DNA of 46,939 nt from Clostridia bacterium (GCA_022794615.1 JAAWFD010000003.1:1-46939), one strand, 5' to 3'; counted from the first letter of the stretch, positions 8,253 to 19,815 are shown. The notes: generated by a model not told the origin, from the sequence alone. Numbers and translations are program-made.

Positions 8253-11200
8253 ATGAAAAACATAAAAAAAATTATAGCATTATTAATTATAATTGTATTA
8301 GTAATATTAGCAGTTGTAGTAATTATTAAAAAGAGTCAAGTAAATATAGAGATTCCAGCAGAAGAAGAAAAAGCAATGGCAGTAGTAGGTGACCAGCAGA
8401 CATTTGATTACACTGGAGGAATACAAACATATAAAGTTCCAGTAACAGGTATATATCAATTATCAGCATATGGTGCAGATGGTGGCTATGATATGGCAAT
8501 TGAAAAATATTATTATGGTGGAAAAGGAGGATATGCTACTGGACAAGTACATCTAGAAGCACGGAGAGACACTATATATATCTGTTGGTGGCAAAGGAGG
8601 AGACTGCAAGTATAATGGGAATACTAGTGACATACCAAATGGCAATGGAGGCTGGAATGGAGGTGGAACTTCTGCTATAGACGGTGATAAATTTGAAGGA
8701 GGAGGTGGTGGAGGAGCTACTTCTATTCAAACAACACTTATAGATGATGGACAATTAAAAAACTATGAAAATAATAAAGATGATGTTCTTGTTGTTGCTG
8801 GAGGAGGCGGAGGAGCATTCACATTAGGAGGATGGTCTGGTGGAGAATACCAAAATGCTAATAACTCAGGGGCAAGTGGAGGAGGACTATATGGAGGAGC
8901 AAATTCGTATAATCTAGTAATTGATAATGAAGGTACAAAACATGAAACAGGAACAAGAGCATCTCAGACAGAAGGCTATAAATTTGGAATGGGAGATTCA
9001 TGTGCTGGTGGAGGCTGGTATGGAGGATATAAAACATATTGGTCACCAGGAGGAGGTGGATCAGGACATATTAATGAAAACAAAGTTAGTAATGGAAGTA
9101 TGCAAAATGGATATACCAAAGAAGAAAGTAAAAATGGTAATGGTTATGCACAAATTACTTTAGTTAGTATTGATGACACAACGCCACCAACATGCACGAT
9201 AACACCACAAGTAGGAAACCCAACAAATGCAAGCACTATACAATACAATATAAATTTTAGTGAAGAAGTATATAATTTTGAAAGAACAGATATCTCAGTA
9301 CAAAATGGAACAATAACAAACTTTTGGGGAAGTGGAGCAAATTATGCAATAACAGTAACAAACGGAGGTTCATGTACTCAAACAATAACAGTAGGAGCAA
9401 ATGTATGTAATGACTTTGCTGGAAATGGAAACATAGGAGCATCAGCATCAAGGCTAATAGATAGAACTTTACCAACAATAGCAGTAAATCCAACAAGTGG
9501 AGGATATGTAAAAACAAGAAATGTAACCATAACAGTAGGAGAAACAGGAGGATCAGGATTAAGTAATAGTAACAGTTATCAATACTATTTATCAAAAAGT
9601 AATACGACATTAACAGAGGGAACATGGACAAATTACACAAGTGGAACAGCATTTACAATAGGAGCAGGAAAAACAGGAAAATATTATCTATTTGTAAAGA
9701 AAATAGGAGATAATGCAGGAAATATAAACACAACAGCAGGAATAGCAGAGAAAACAATAGAAGGAATACCATGTCAAGTATATGGAGAATACTATTTTGA
9801 CAATACTCCACCAATAATAACAAAAGCAGAGCTAATAAATAATGTAGTGAAGATAGAAGCTAATGATGTGAATGAAGAAAACTCAGGATTATCAAAATAT
9901 AGATATATAACAAGTACAATAAGGCTTGTAAATCCAAATATAAATGTCCAAAACAGTACAGAAAAGCCAGCAACAGGTCAAATAGCAATACCAAATATAA
10001 ATGAAATAAGATATATATATGTATTAGTAGAAGACATGGTAGGAAACACAAGTAGAATAGTAGAAATAGAAGTACCACAAATAACACTAGAAGGAGAAGT
10101 AAATTTAGAAGCAGAAGAAAGAAAAGGTGGAGTAGACTTAAGATGGCAAATAGGAGGAAAAGGAGATAAGACATATAAAATATATCAAAAAGATGTAACA
10201 GGAAGTCAATGGAGAGAAATAAATATAACAAATGAATTAGTAATGACAACAAATACATCAAAAGATATAGCAGCACCAAATTCACCAACAATAAAAGTAA
10301 ACGAAATAGATGAAAATGATGAAATAAACATAAGTTACACAACAACAGATAATGGAAGTACATATAAATTTTATGCAAAAGCATGTGATAGAGTAAATAA
10401 CAATATAATATTATCTACATCAGGAGAAATAACAAAAGAAATAAAAACAGGAGTAAAAGGATATTATTATATAATAGATGAAAGATTAGACAATGAATTT
10501 AATATAGAAAATGCAATATACACGGAAGAAGAACACTTGAAACTAGATTTAAAATATAATGGAAAATATATAAGAATGAAAGCAGTAGATATGGCAGGAA
10601 ATCTAAGTGAAGAAAGTAATTCAATAATTTATAAGATATCAAGCTTAAAGGAAAATCTAGATGGAGGAACATTAAACGGAAAAACAGGAACAGTAACAGT
10701 AACAGAACTAGCAGGAAAAAGAATAGATATAGGAGAGGCAGAAAAAGAAGGACACACATTCGATGCATGGGAAGTAAAAAAAGGATTAGAAGTAGGAAAG
10801 AATGGATCACTATTAGGAACAAAGTTCACATTTGGAAGAGAATCAGGAGAAGTAACAGCAAGATATGAAATAAATAACTATGGATATAAAATAGAATACT
10901 ATTATGCAGGGATAAAAGATGAAAGTAAAACAAAAATAGGAGTAGCAGAATATTCAAGTATAATAGAAGAATATGAAGAGCAACTAAAAGATGGATATAT
11001 ATTAGGAAGAACAGAAAATTATCCATTAACAATAAGAGCTGAAGATAATAAGATAGAGGGAGAGACAATTACAGAGGAAGAAGCAAATAAAATAAAAAAC
11101 AATATAATAAAAATATATTATGAAAAGAGAACAGACTTAGAATACACCATAAATTACTTAGAAGAGGGAACAAACAAAATAATATACCCACCCAAAGAAG

Positions 11201-13224
11201 CAAAAGGTCAAATATTTGAAGATATAATATTAGCAAATGATGAAATAATAAATATACCAGGATATTATTATAAAAGCAGTGATAGAGATAACATCACAAT
11301 AGCAGTAAACAAAGAACAAAATGTAATAAATTTATACTATACAAAAAGGAATGACTTAACATATACAGTAAGATACTTAGAAAAAGGCACAGAAAAAGAA
11401 ATATATCCACAAAGAATAGTAGAAAATCAGACTTTTGAAAGTCAAGTATCAACAACAAAAGAAATAATAGTAATAGATGGTTATAATTATGATAGTATAG
11501 AAAATGACCCAATAACAATAACAGCAAATGAAGAAGAAAACATAGTAAAAGTCTATTATACAAAAAGAAATGACCTAATCTATGCAATAAGATACTTAGA
11601 GAAAGGTAGCAAAAGAGAATTAAATCCGCAAAAGGTAGTAGAAAATCAGACATTCGAAGATATAGTAATAGCAAAAGATGAAATAATAGCAATAACAGGA
11701 TATAATTACGATAGCAGTAATAAAGAGATATTAACGATAACAACTAATGAAAAAGAGAACATAATGGAACTATACTATACCAAAAGAAATGACCTAAAAT
11801 ATACTGTAAACTACCTAGAAGAAGAAACACATGAACAGCTACATGAGCCAAGAGTAATAGAAAATCAAGAATTTGAAGATACAATTATAGCTAAAGAACA
11901 AGCAATAGAAATAGAAGGATATGAATATTCAGGTAGTGACAAAGAAAAAATAATAATAGGAATAAATGAAGAAGAAAATGTTATAGATATATATTACATT
12001 AAAAGGTCAGACCTAACATATACAGTAAACTATATAGATAAAGAAACAGGAGAGGAAATTCATGAATCTAAGAAAGAGTTAAACCAAGTATATGGAGGAA
12101 AAGTAATAGCAAGTAATGAAATAATAGAAATAGAAGGATATAATTATTCAAACAGTGACAAAGACGAAATAACAATAGGAGTAGATGAAAATGTAATAAA
12201 TATGTACTACACAATAAGAAAAGACATCAAATACAAGATAGAATACTATTATGATGGAATTAAAGATGAAGAAAAAACAGAAGAAGGTGAAGCAACATAC
12301 AAAGAAACAATAGAAGAATATGAAGAGAAAATGCCAGAAGGATACACACTAATACAAGTAACAGGAATTCCATTAATAATAGGAACAAAAGAGGATATAA
12401 ATGTAATAAAGGTATACTATGGAACGAAGGCACAAATAACAATAAAATACATAGATAAAAATACAGAAGAAATACTAGAAGAAATAATAGAAGAGGGATA
12501 TGTGGGAAAAGAATATGAAACAGAAGCAAAAGATTTTGAAAACTATGTATTAGTAGAAGAGCCAGAAGAGAAAACAATAATAATGACAAAAGAAGAAATA
12601 ATAATTGAATACAAGTATGCCTATATATCAAGTGGAGTAATAGAAAAACATATAGATGTTGACACAGGAGCAATATTATATAATGAAGTACATGAAGGAT
12701 ATGATGGAAAAGAATATAAAACAGAGGCAAAAGAATTTGAAAGATACCATTTGGTAGAAGAAAAATATCCACAAAATAGCGAAGGAATAATGGAAAAAGA
12801 GGCTATAACAGTAACTTATTATTATAAAAAAGAAGAAAAAATTAAAATAACAATAAACTACTTAGACAAAGAAACAAAAGACAAGATAGAGAAAGAGCAA
12901 ATAATAGAAAACTACAAAGGTGAAAAATACAAAACAGAGAAAAAAGAAATCCAAGGTTACGAATTTATTGAAGTAGTAGGTCAAACAGAAGGAATAATAT
13001 CAGAAGAACAAGAAATCATTTATTATTATCAAAAAATAAAAGTACCAGATAAAAATGAAGAAGAAATGTCAGATTCAACAACAACAAATGGAAGAATACC
13101 AAATGCAGGTATGGTAAAGCAAGTGGTTACAGGAACAGCATTTATAGCGATGATTATAACAATAGCTACACTACTAGTATTTGCTATAAAAGGTACAATA
13201 ATATACAGAAAATATAGAAGATGA
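8253..13224 (+). CDS. Giant MucBP-repeat surface adhesin, frame broken at 8562
   Basis: Read through one base shift this encodes about 1656 residues. The first frame (8253-8615) gives an N-terminal membrane or signal segment (about residues 4-28) and the start of a Gly-rich domain. The second frame continues the same domain with SVGGKGGD and runs to 13224. The join needs removal of one base, the C at 8562, between GCA and GGA. After the Gly-rich domain (to about 300) come Ig-like domains, a Listeria-Bacteroides-like region, then MucBP-type repeats (about 960-1590). The tail IPNAG (about 1615) precedes a membrane segment and a basic end, as in sortase substrates. It is probably a cell-wall mucus-binding adhesin. 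It may be a pseudogene, a frameshift-expressed gene or a sequence error. Confidence 0.75.
8553..8615 (+). other. +1 frameshift site at in-frame CGG (adhesin)
   Basis: Frame one reads CTA GAA GCA CGG AGA and stops with TAA at 8613-8615. Frame two has a stop at 8554-8556 and then reads GGA GAG ACA CTA TAT ATA, giving GETLYISVGGKGG, which continues the Gly-rich domain. The frames therefore must join between 8557 and 8612, and the best join is by skipping C8562. The bypassed codon is CGG. Confidence 0.7.
11134..12222 (+). repeat. Tandem 73-residue MucBP-type repeats
   Basis: Five consecutive units start at 11134, 11353, 11572, 11791 and 12010. The first four are exactly 219 bp and the fifth 213 bp. 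Each encodes the pattern DLxYTVNYLEE, an IEGYNYxxSD segment, and ENVIxLYYTKR. Units differ at many bases, so the array is old rather than freshly amplified. Further, more divergent units follow to about 13040. Confidence 0.85.
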
Positions 13225-13253
13225 GTTAATTAAACTATATGTATAAAATTGAT

Positions 13254-13298
13254 TAAGAGGACTATATAAGTATAAAAATGCTTATTATAGTTCTCTTA
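13254..13298 (+). terminator. Hairpin after the adhesin gene
   Basis: TAAGAGGACTATA (13254-13266) pairs with TATAGTTCTCTTA (13286-13298) with one G-U pair. No long T-run follows, so it is a weak terminator at best, or part of the next leader. Confidence 0.4.
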
Positions 13299-13380
13299 GT
13301 ATATTAAAAACTGACTACTTGTTTTTTAGAAAAAAATATTGTATATTATAAAAAGAAAAAAAGACATATACAGAAAGAGA

Positions 13381-13420
13381 AGGGAGAAAATTAGTTGATA
13401 GTGACTAATATAAGAATAAA
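13381..13420 (+). promoter_or_regulatory. SD-hairpin-start arrangement before the GltD-like gene
   Basis: AGGGAG (13381-13386) is followed by ATTAGT (13390-13395) pairing with ACTAAT (13404-13409) around an 8-nt loop, then the ATG at 13421. The hairpin cuts an effective gap of 34 nt to about 14 nt. No other ribosome site lies closer to the ATG. Confidence 0.55.
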
Positions 13421-14656
13421 ATGGAAGAAATAATAGAAAAAGCAAATTATTGTTTGAATTGTAAAATAAAACCGTGTTCACAAAATGGATGTCCATTAGG
13501 AAATAATATACCAGAATTTATAAAATTAGTAAAAGAAGAAAAATATAAAGAAGCATATAATGCATTAAGCGAAACAACAGTATTACAAGCAGTATGTGGA
13601 AGAATATGTCCACATAAAAAACAATGCCAAGGAAGTTGCGTAAGAGGAATAAAAAGTGAGCCTGTAAGTATAGGAGATATAGAAGCATATGTAGGTGATA
13701 AAGCCATAGAAAATAATTACAATCTATTTAATAACATAGAAAATAGCAAAAAAAGGGTAGCAATAATAGGGGGAGGACCATCAGGATTAACATGTGCAGC
13801 ATTTTTAGCAAAGCAAGGAGCCAAAGTAACTATATATGAGAGATACAATTACTTAGGAGGACTACTTGTATATGGAATTCCGGAGTTTAGACTGCCAAAA
13901 GATATAGTAAAAAATACAATACAAAAAATATTAGATTTAGGAGTACAAGTAGAGTATAATAAAGAATTGGGCAAAAATTTAAAATTAGAAGAATTAGAAA
14001 AGGAATATGATGTTATATTCTTATCATTCGGAGCAAATAAATCAGTAAAAATGGGAGTAGAAGGAGAAGAATTAAACGGAGTCTATGGTGGAAATGAGCT
14101 ACTTGAATATAATGAACATCCAAATTACATAGGAAAAACAATTGCAGTTATAGGTGGAGGAAATGTTGCAATGGATTGTGCAAGAACAATAAAAAGATTA
14201 GGTGCAAAAGAAGTAAAAGTAATATATAGAAGAGCAGAAGAACAAATGCCAGCTGAAGAGAAGGAAATAAAAGAAGCGAAAGAAGAAGGAATAGAATTTT
14301 TATTCCAAAATAACATAGTAAAAATAATTGGAAACAAAAAAGTAGAAAAAGTAGAATTAATAAAAACAGAACTAATAAAAAAAGAAGGAGAAACTAGATT
14401 ATCTCCTGTAAATATAGAAGGAAGCAATTATATAATTGATATAGATTATATAGTTATGGCATTAGGTTCTAAACCAGCAGAATTTGTACAAAATTTAGGA
14501 TTAGAGCTAAATAAATGGGGAAATATAGCAATAAATGAAAAGGGACAAACCTCAAATCCAAGAATTTTTGCTGGAGGAGATATAGCTGGAATAAAAGGAA
14601 CAGTGGCATGGGCAGCAAAATCTGGAAGAGATATTGCATATGAAATTATGAAATAA
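13421..14656 (+). CDS. GltD/NfnB-like NAD(P)H oxidoreductase
   Basis: This 411-residue flavoprotein belongs to the glutamate synthase small-subunit family. An N-terminal Cys-rich domain (C16, C19 and following, then CGRICPHKKQCQGSCVRG) is expected to bind two [4Fe-4S] clusters. It is followed by an FAD-binding GGGPSGLTCA motif (about residue 118), an NAD(P)H-binding GGGNVAMDCART (about 246) and the C-terminal FAD motif GGDIAG. No glutamate synthase large subunit or NfnA gene is next to it, so its partner is unknown. It is flanked by a bidirectional terminator and so is probably a single-gene transcript. Confidence 0.85.
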   Translation: MEEIIEKANYCLNCKIKPCSQNGCPLGNNIPEFIKLVKEEKYKEAYNALSETTVLQAVCGRICPHKKQCQGSCVRGIKSEPVSIGDIEAYVGDKAIENNYNLFNNIENSKKRVAIIGGGPSGLTCAAFLAKQGAKVTIYERYNYLGGLLVYGIPEFRLPKDIVKNTIQKILDLGVQVEYNKELGKNLKLEELEKEYDVIFLSFGANKSVKMGVEGEELNGVYGGNELLEYNEHPNYIGKTIAVIGGGNVAMDCARTIKRLGAKEVKVIYRRAEEQMPAEEKEIKEAKEEGIEFLFQNNIVKIIGNKKVEKVELIKTELIKKEGETRLSPVNIEGSNYIIDIDYIVMALGSKPAEFVQNLGLELNKWGNIAINEKGQTSNPRIFAGGDIAGIKGTVAWAAKSGRDIAYEIMK

Positions 14657-14710
14657 GAAAATGAATTCATTAATGAAATCAAAGACTTGTACATTATTAT
14701 ATATAATAAT

Positions 14711-14746
14711 AAAAAATAAGAAAAATTGAGATTTTTCTTATTTTTT
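14711..14746. terminator. Bidirectional terminator between convergent genes
   Basis: A perfect 16-bp stem (14711-14726 with 14731-14746) with loop TGAG has A-runs on one side and T-runs on the other. It can stop transcription from the GltD-like gene and from the opposing gene, whose stop codon (14745-14747) overlaps the right arm. Confidence 0.85.
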
Positions 14747-15830
14747 ATTCTGAATATTTACATTCTTTAAAAAAAAATTCCTTAATCTTGTTAAAAATGG
14801 CAACAATTTTATTTACACTTGATTTTTCTATTGCAGTTTCTAAACCCCCATTTTCTAAGATATTACACTTATGCTCTAAAGCACACATTTTTTCAGTATA
14901 ATAATTATCAAAATAGTAGTAACCATTAGCTCTACCAATATAATTTCTATATTCATCTAATTTTCTTCTAAAATTATCTAACCCTTCTAAATCTGAGATT
15001 TGGTTAAAAGTATTATCGAAATATGTAGTAAAAATAAGATTTTGTGTACGCATATATGTAGTTGAAATTTGCTCTTTAAGTATGTTAATTTGATTAATAA
15101 TCTTGTCAACTTTTTTTGTATGTTCATCAATTTCTTGAAGAAGATTATTTTGAATAATTATTTTTTCTTCACAATTCAAGATATAATCAAAAGAATTAAC
15201 AACAGCTTCATATACTTTCTTTGAGAAAGTACTTTCAAATAAGTTTCTAAAGTGGTTGTTACTATGAAAAGTGCTATCTAAAGTGGATTCTTCACCTAAT
15301 AGAAAATTTATTTGCTCTAATAGATTACATTCAACAGGATAGTAACATGGGCTTGAAGTCCTCATATCAATACCATAATATTTAACGTAGTCAGGTTTGA
15401 TACCAATGACTTTAGATGTTATATATTGAACAGCTGCTTCATTCAATCCCATACCAAAAGGTTTTAAATGAGTAAAGGTACATAACCCCATACGTAATAA
15501 TTTATTATTTTTGTCTTTAATTTCTTGAATATGATGTATACACTCATGTATAGCAAAGTCTTCTAAATCTTGCACATCAATTTGATTATTAAAATATATT
15601 GATGAGTTCTTATAAAAGTAATTTGCTTCGGCCATTCCATTAGGCATATCAGCAGTATACATATGTATTCGAGATAATTTTATGTATAAATTAGTTTCAT
15701 CAAAATGAATTTGTGGAAAAGTAGCTACTAATTTTTGAGCAATATTTCTAGCTATTGTATTAACGACTAACTCATCTAATTTATCTATAACTTTTATTCC
15801 ATCTTTTTTTAAATCCGATTCAATGCTCAT
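14745..15830 (-). CDS. Putative HExxH zinc metalloprotease-like protein
   Basis: This 361-residue protein matches no family I can name. It carries HECIHH (residues 95-100), an HExxH zinc motif, followed about 30 residues later by NEAAVQY (E131), a possible third zinc ligand as in gluzincin peptidases. The C-terminal half is charged and partly helical, with a likely coiled segment about 225-265. No signal peptide is visible, so it may act in the cytoplasm. The start is at 15830, just after AAGGAG; an upstream in-frame ATG at 15866 lacks a ribosome site. Function as a protease is inferred from the motif alone. Confidence 0.6.
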   Translation of the reverse strand: MSIESDLKKDGIKVIDKLDELVVNTIARNIAQKLVATFPQIHFDETNLYIKLSRIHMYTADMPNGMAEANYFYKNSSIYFNNQIDVQDLEDFAIHECIHHIQEIKDKNNKLLRMGLCTFTHLKPFGMGLNEAAVQYITSKVIGIKPDYVKYYGIDMRTSSPCYYPVECNLLEQINFLLGEESTLDSTFHSNNHFRNLFESTFSKKVYEAVVNSFDYILNCEEKIIIQNNLLQEIDEHTKKVDKIINQINILKEQISTTYMRTQNLIFTTYFDNTFNQISDLEGLDNFRRKLDEYRNYIGRANGYYYFDNYYTEKMCALEHKCNILENGGLETAIEKSSVNKIVAIFNKIKEFFFKECKYSE

Positions 15831-15934
15831 AAATTTCTCCTTCATCGTAATTATATGATACAACAAATTTTGACCAAAAACAATATCATAAATATTACAT
15901 TTTTATTACAAATTAGGTACAATGCGGGAAATTA

Positions 15935-15992
15935 TAAGGAGTACATTTAGGTTTAGAACTTAATTTTCATTCTAAATAAAAGGTACTCCTTA
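15935..15992. other. Long nested hairpin downstream of leuS
   Basis: TAAGGAGTAC (15935-15944) pairs with GTACTCCTTA (15983-15992), and TTTAGAA (15952-15958) pairs inside with TTCTAAA (15970-15976). It lies between two minus-strand genes. No good T-run is seen on either strand, so a terminator role is unsure. Confidence 0.45.
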
Positions 15993-16010
15993 ATGTTATT
16001 ATTTAAACTA

Positions 16011-18428
16011 TTATTTTACAACTACATTATATATTTTGTTTTTAACATAAATTTCCTTAACAATAGATTTACCATCAAGCAAATCAGATATAGTATTATG
16101 AACTTTATTTTTAACAACATTTTCATCTTCGTCTACATTAATATTAATTGTAGCTCTTAATTTACCATTTACTTGAATTGGAATTTCTATAACATCATCA
16201 ACAATTTTATTTTCATCATAAGTTGGCCAAGATTCATACGCAATAGTATCATTGTGCTTTAATACTGTATTCCATAATTCTTCTGAGATGTGAGGAGCAA
16301 CAGGACTTAATAATTTTACAAATCCTTCTGCATATTCACTAGGGAAGATATCCTCTTTGCTCACAGTATTAACGAAAATCATAAGTTGTGAAATAGCTGT
16401 ATTAAAGTTCATTGTATCATAATCATCAGAAACTTTTTTAACTGTAAAGTTATATAATTTTTCAAGACTTTTATTTTCTTTGTCTTGTATTTTCCCAGAT
16501 TCAGTATATAATCGCCAAATTCTATCTAAAAACTTGTTACATCCTCTAATACTTTCCATAGACCAAGGTGCAGTTTGGTCAAAAGGTCCCATGAACATCT
16601 CATAAAGTCTTAACGTATCAGCTCCAAATTCTTTTACAATATCATCAGGATTAACAACATTACCTTTTGATTTTGACATTTTCTCACCATTTGATCCTAA
16701 AATCATTCCATGTGATGTACGTTTACTATATGGCTCTTTAGTTGGAACTACTCCAATATCATATAAGAATTTGTACCAAAATCTTGAATATAATAAGTGT
16801 AGAGTAGTATGTTCCATACCACCATTATACCAATCAACTGGTCCCCAATAATCTAAAGTTTCTTTAGATGCAAATTCTTTGCTATTATGTGGGTCCATAT
16901 ATCTTAAGAAGTACCAAGATGAACCAGCCCACTGAGGCATTGTATCAGTTTCTCTTTTTGCTGGCTTGCCACAATGAGGGCAAGTAGTATTAATCCATTC
17001 TGTATGTTTGGCAAGTGGTGATTCTCCATTTTCACTAGGTTCATAGTTTTCTATATCTGGTAATACTAATGGTAATTCTTCTTCTGAAACAGGTACCCAT
17101 CCACATTCTTCGCAATATACCATAGGGATAGGCTCACCCCAATATCTTTGCCTTGAGAATACCCAATCACGTAATTTATAATTTACTTTCTTTTTACCTA
17201 AATTTTTAGATTCTATAAATTCATTCATTCTAGTAATTGCATCTTTAACTTCTAATCCTGTTATAAATCCTGAATTTATAAGCTTTCCAGCTTCTTTGCC
17301 AGTATAGGCTTCTTTTTGAATATCCCAATTTTCATCTATTTCAATAACTTGTTTTATTGGTAAACCAAATTTAGTTGCAAATTCATGATCTCTTTCATCA
17401 TGTGCAGGAACTGCCATTATAGCTCCTGTACCGTATGTTATTAATACATAATCAGAAATCCATATAGGAATTTCTTCATTTGTTACAGGATTTATAGCTT
17501 TTATTCCTTTTATTTCGACTCCTGTTTTCTCTTTGTTTAATTCTGAACGCTCAAAGTCTGATTTTAAACTTGCTTGGTATTTGTAATCTTCAATTTCTTT
17601 TAAGTTAGTGATTTTGTCTTTGCATTTTTCTATTAAATCATGTTCAGGTGCAATAACCATATAAGTTGCTCCGAACATTGTGTCTGGTCTAGTTGTGTAG
17701 ATTAGTAAATCTTCATTTGTTCCGCTGATTTTGAAGTTTACTTCTAGCCCTTCACTTCTTCCAATCCAATTGATTTGTTGCGTTTTTATTTTTTCTAAGA
17801 AATCAACATCATCTAAATCATCTATTAATCTTTGTGCATATTCAGTAATTTTTAACATCCATTGGCTTTTTTCTTTTTGTACTACTGGACTACCACATCT
17901 TTCACATACACCATTTACAACTTCTTCATTTGCTAATCCTACCTTACATCCTGTACAGAAGTTGATTGGCATTGTTGCCTTGTATGCTAAGCCTTTCTTA
18001 TATAATTGTAAGAATATCCATTGTGTCCATTTATAGTAGTCTGGGTCAGTTGTATTTACTTCTCTTGACCAATCGAACGAAAATCCTATTGATTTTAATT
18101 GTTCTCTAAAATGATTTATATTTTTTTCAGTTGTTATCTTTGGATGTACATGTGTTTTTATAGCATAATTTTCTGCTGGTAATCCAAATGCATCAAACCC
18201 TATTGGATACAACACATTTAATCCTTGCATTCTTTTCTTTCTGGCAATTATATCTAGTGCTGTGTAACTCCTTGGATGCCCTACATGTAATCCTTGACCT
18301 GATGGATATGGGAATTCTATTAGTCCATACCATTTTTCTTTTGTGTGGTCTATTTTGGCATTAAATGTTCCTTCTTTATACCATTTGTCTTGCCACTTCT
18401 TTTCTATTTCCATAAAATTATATGCCAT
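16011..18428 (-). CDS. leuS: Leucyl-tRNA synthetase
   Basis: This 805-residue class I aminoacyl-tRNA synthetase charges tRNA-Leu. The HIGH-type motif appears as [16 protein letters not shown] near residue 45, and KMSKS as [12 protein letters not shown] near 570. The editing domain contains [20 protein letters not shown]. Zinc-like Cys pairs appear in CTGCKVG and CERCGSP. The length is normal for bacterial LeuRS. I choose the ATG at 18428 ([12 protein letters not shown]) because the ribosome site AAAGGA would almost touch an in-frame ATG at 18437. No T-box element is visible upstream, although leuS in related bacteria often has one. Confidence 0.97.
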   Translation of the reverse strand: MAYNFMEIEKKWQDKWYKEGTFNAKIDHTKEKWYGLIEFPYPSGQGLHVGHPRSYTALDIIARKKRMQGLNVLYPIGFDAFGLPAENYAIKTHVHPKITTEKNINHFREQLKSIGFSFDWSREVNTTDPDYYKWTQWIFLQLYKKGLAYKATMPINFCTGCKVGLANEEVVNGVCERCGSPVVQKEKSQWMLKITEYAQRLIDDLDDVDFLEKIKTQQINWIGRSEGLEVNFKISGTNEDLLIYTTRPDTMFGATYMVIAPEHDLIEKCKDKITNLKEIEDYKYQASLKSDFERSELNKEKTGVEIKGIKAINPVTNEEIPIWISDYVLITYGTGAIMAVPAHDERDHEFATKFGLPIKQVIEIDENWDIQKEAYTGKEAGKLINSGFITGLEVKDAITRMNEFIESKNLGKKKVNYKLRDWVFSRQRYWGEPIPMVYCEECGWVPVSEEELPLVLPDIENYEPSENGESPLAKHTEWINTTCPHCGKPAKRETDTMPQWAGSSWYFLRYMDPHNSKEFASKETLDYWGPVDWYNGGMEHTTLHLLYSRFWYKFLYDIGVVPTKEPYSKRTSHGMILGSNGEKMSKSKGNVVNPDDIVKEFGADTLRLYEMFMGPFDQTAPWSMESIRGCNKFLDRIWRLYTESGKIQDKENKSLEKLYNFTVKKVSDDYDTMNFNTAISQLMIFVNTVSKEDIFPSEYAEGFVKLLSPVAPHISEELWNTVLKHNDTIAYESWPTYDENKIVDDVIEIPIQVNGKLRATININVDEDENVVKNKVHNTISDLLDGKSIVKEIYVKNKIYNVVVK

Positions 18429-18515
18429 GTTATTCATTCCTTTCGTTTTTTACTTATTTTAGTCTATAACAATACTTTAATATTGTTGCAGTTTTTCTCT
18501 TGAATATATGCTAAG

Positions 18516-18544
18516 ATTATACTTTGAAATATGCTAAAAGTCAA
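18516..18544 (-). promoter_or_regulatory. Sigma-A promoter of leuS
   Basis: On the minus strand TTGACT (18544-18539) and TATAAT (18521-18516) are separated by 17 nt. The leader to the start is about 85 nt and includes a small ACAATA-type hairpin. Confidence 0.8.
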
Positions 18545-18640
18545 TATTTTAAATGAAAACAACTATAAAACATGTAGAAATCAGAACTACTAAAAATATG
18601 ATAGAGGGAATAAATAAGTATAGATAAAAGTAATACTGAT

Positions 18641-18673
18641 TTAAAAGAAAAGAAGCCCAAAGATTATGGGCTT
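18641..18673 (-). terminator. Terminator of the orphan gene
   Basis: AAGCCCA (18653-18659) pairs with TGGGCTT (18667-18673). Read on the minus strand, the stem is followed by a T-rich run (18652-18641). It lies 36 nt past the stop codon of the gene at 18709. Confidence 0.85.
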
Positions 18674-18708
18674 GAATTTTACTAACTAATAAGTACATAG
18701 ACATGAAT

Positions 18709-19788
18709 TTAGGACATCATAGAAATGGTGTACTGATTGTGAAGTCTGAGATACAGTATGATTGAATTGGTACACATAGCTCTGTTTTGATAAATCCACT
18801 CAGCAGTTTTATAAACAGTTTCACCATTTGAAAAACGCACAAGAAGAGTGGAAGTTGGGTTGCATGTGATTTCTTGTTTGCAACATAACTCGAATTTGAC
18901 ATTTGAGCAATCCTGAGGAGTATTAAGGATTTTGGATAGATTCCTCAATTTTACTAAATTACCTTCCTTGAAAGCTACTTTGACTTCTTTAATATACAGC
19001 TTTATATCAACTGCGTCTGCATCATATGCTGTACGAATATATGCAAGAATTCTTTTGTATTTTAGTGATTCTGTACTTGCGTTTGTATTAATAATACAGA
19101 AGAAAAGTAAATCTAACAAAGCAGTTGCAAGCAAATCAATATTTTTACGGAAATTAACAGAATTCTGCCCATTCTTTACAAAATCGAGATTTACCTTAGA
19201 GATAGGCTCAATGAAGTCGAATGTTTGGCGGGAATCTCTTGTTATGAGAGTTCTCCTTACTCTGCCTAAAATAAAACAGTCCTGATCAGGCTTCGCAAAT
19301 CTCTTATGAATTGCCTGACCTGCCGAAGAAGTCGTTGGAAGGTAGTATGCCAATGGTGAATCAGAGTTGACAGAACTTAAATCAGGATGTTGCTTACATA
19401 ATTTCAAAGTTTCCTTTCGTGAACTCCAAAAGTACAAACGGATTTCACGCTTTTTCTTATTATAGTATGCCTTTGTGGTTTCATTTATCAATTGGTTAAA
19501 TATACTGTTCATTCCGTTACCAATATCTACTGTAATTTCTTTAGTATACTCAGTAATGTATATACAAGTATGTATATCTTTAGTAGTTATAACCCAAGTG
19601 GTGGACTCTGGAACATCAATAAATTCCGAATCACCTTGACAGTCAGTTGAAGGATACATTCCAGAAGATGTAATTACTTCCATAGTATCTTCTAATTCGC
19701 AGATACTGTTTTTGAAATTTGGAACGATGATTACATGGATGTTCCGATCGTTGACTAAGTACACCATAGAAAAAAGACGATTAAACAT
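18709..19788 (-). CDS. Orphan protein of foreign-looking composition
   Basis: This 359-residue protein matches no family I recognise. It is soluble-looking, with many Cys and Thr residues and no signal peptide or membrane segment. Its sequence is visibly richer in G and C than its neighbours. It uses codons such as GTC, ATC, CGC, CGT and one CGG (19744-19746) that the surrounding genes avoid, which suggests recent transfer. It has its own strong promoter, a palindromic leader and a terminator, so it is a self-contained unit. Ribosome site TAGGAGG stands just before the ATG. A phage or defence origin is possible but nothing in the sequence shows it. Confidence 0.65.
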   Translation of the reverse strand: MFNRLFSMVYLVNDRNIHVIIVPNFKNSICELEDTMEVITSSGMYPSTDCQGDSEFIDVPESTTWVITTKDIHTCIYITEYTKEITVDIGNGMNSIFNQLINETTKAYYNKKKREIRLYFWSSRKETLKLCKQHPDLSSVNSDSPLAYYLPTTSSAGQAIHKRFAKPDQDCFILGRVRRTLITRDSRQTFDFIEPISKVNLDFVKNGQNSVNFRKNIDLLATALLDLLFFCIINTNASTESLKYKRILAYIRTAYDADAVDIKLYIKEVKVAFKEGNLVKLRNLSKILNTPQDCSNVKFELCCKQEITCNPTSTLLVRFSNGETVYKTAEWIYQNRAMCTNSIILYLRLHNQYTISMMS

Positions 19789-19815
19789 AATTCCTCCTAA
19801 ATATTAATTAGTGTG

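Noticed and set aside
10521..10526. Another CACGGA site as a third frameshift
   Set aside because: Here the frame reads TAC ACG GAA, so CGG is not a codon, and the ORF continues without any shift.
9257..12772. Several long Leu-rich minus-strand ORFs inside the adhesin gene
   Set aside because: They are reading-frame shadows of the ATA/GAA-rich sense gene, have no ribosome sites and encode only low-complexity Leu/Ile/Phe stretches.
13421..14656. Full glutamate synthase operon
   Set aside because: No large subunit gene is adjacent, and the gene is bounded by a hairpin upstream and a bidirectional terminator downstream.
18429..18708. T-box riboswitch before leuS
   Set aside because: The conserved T-box antiterminator sequence is absent, and the promoter-to-start distance of about 85 nt is too short.
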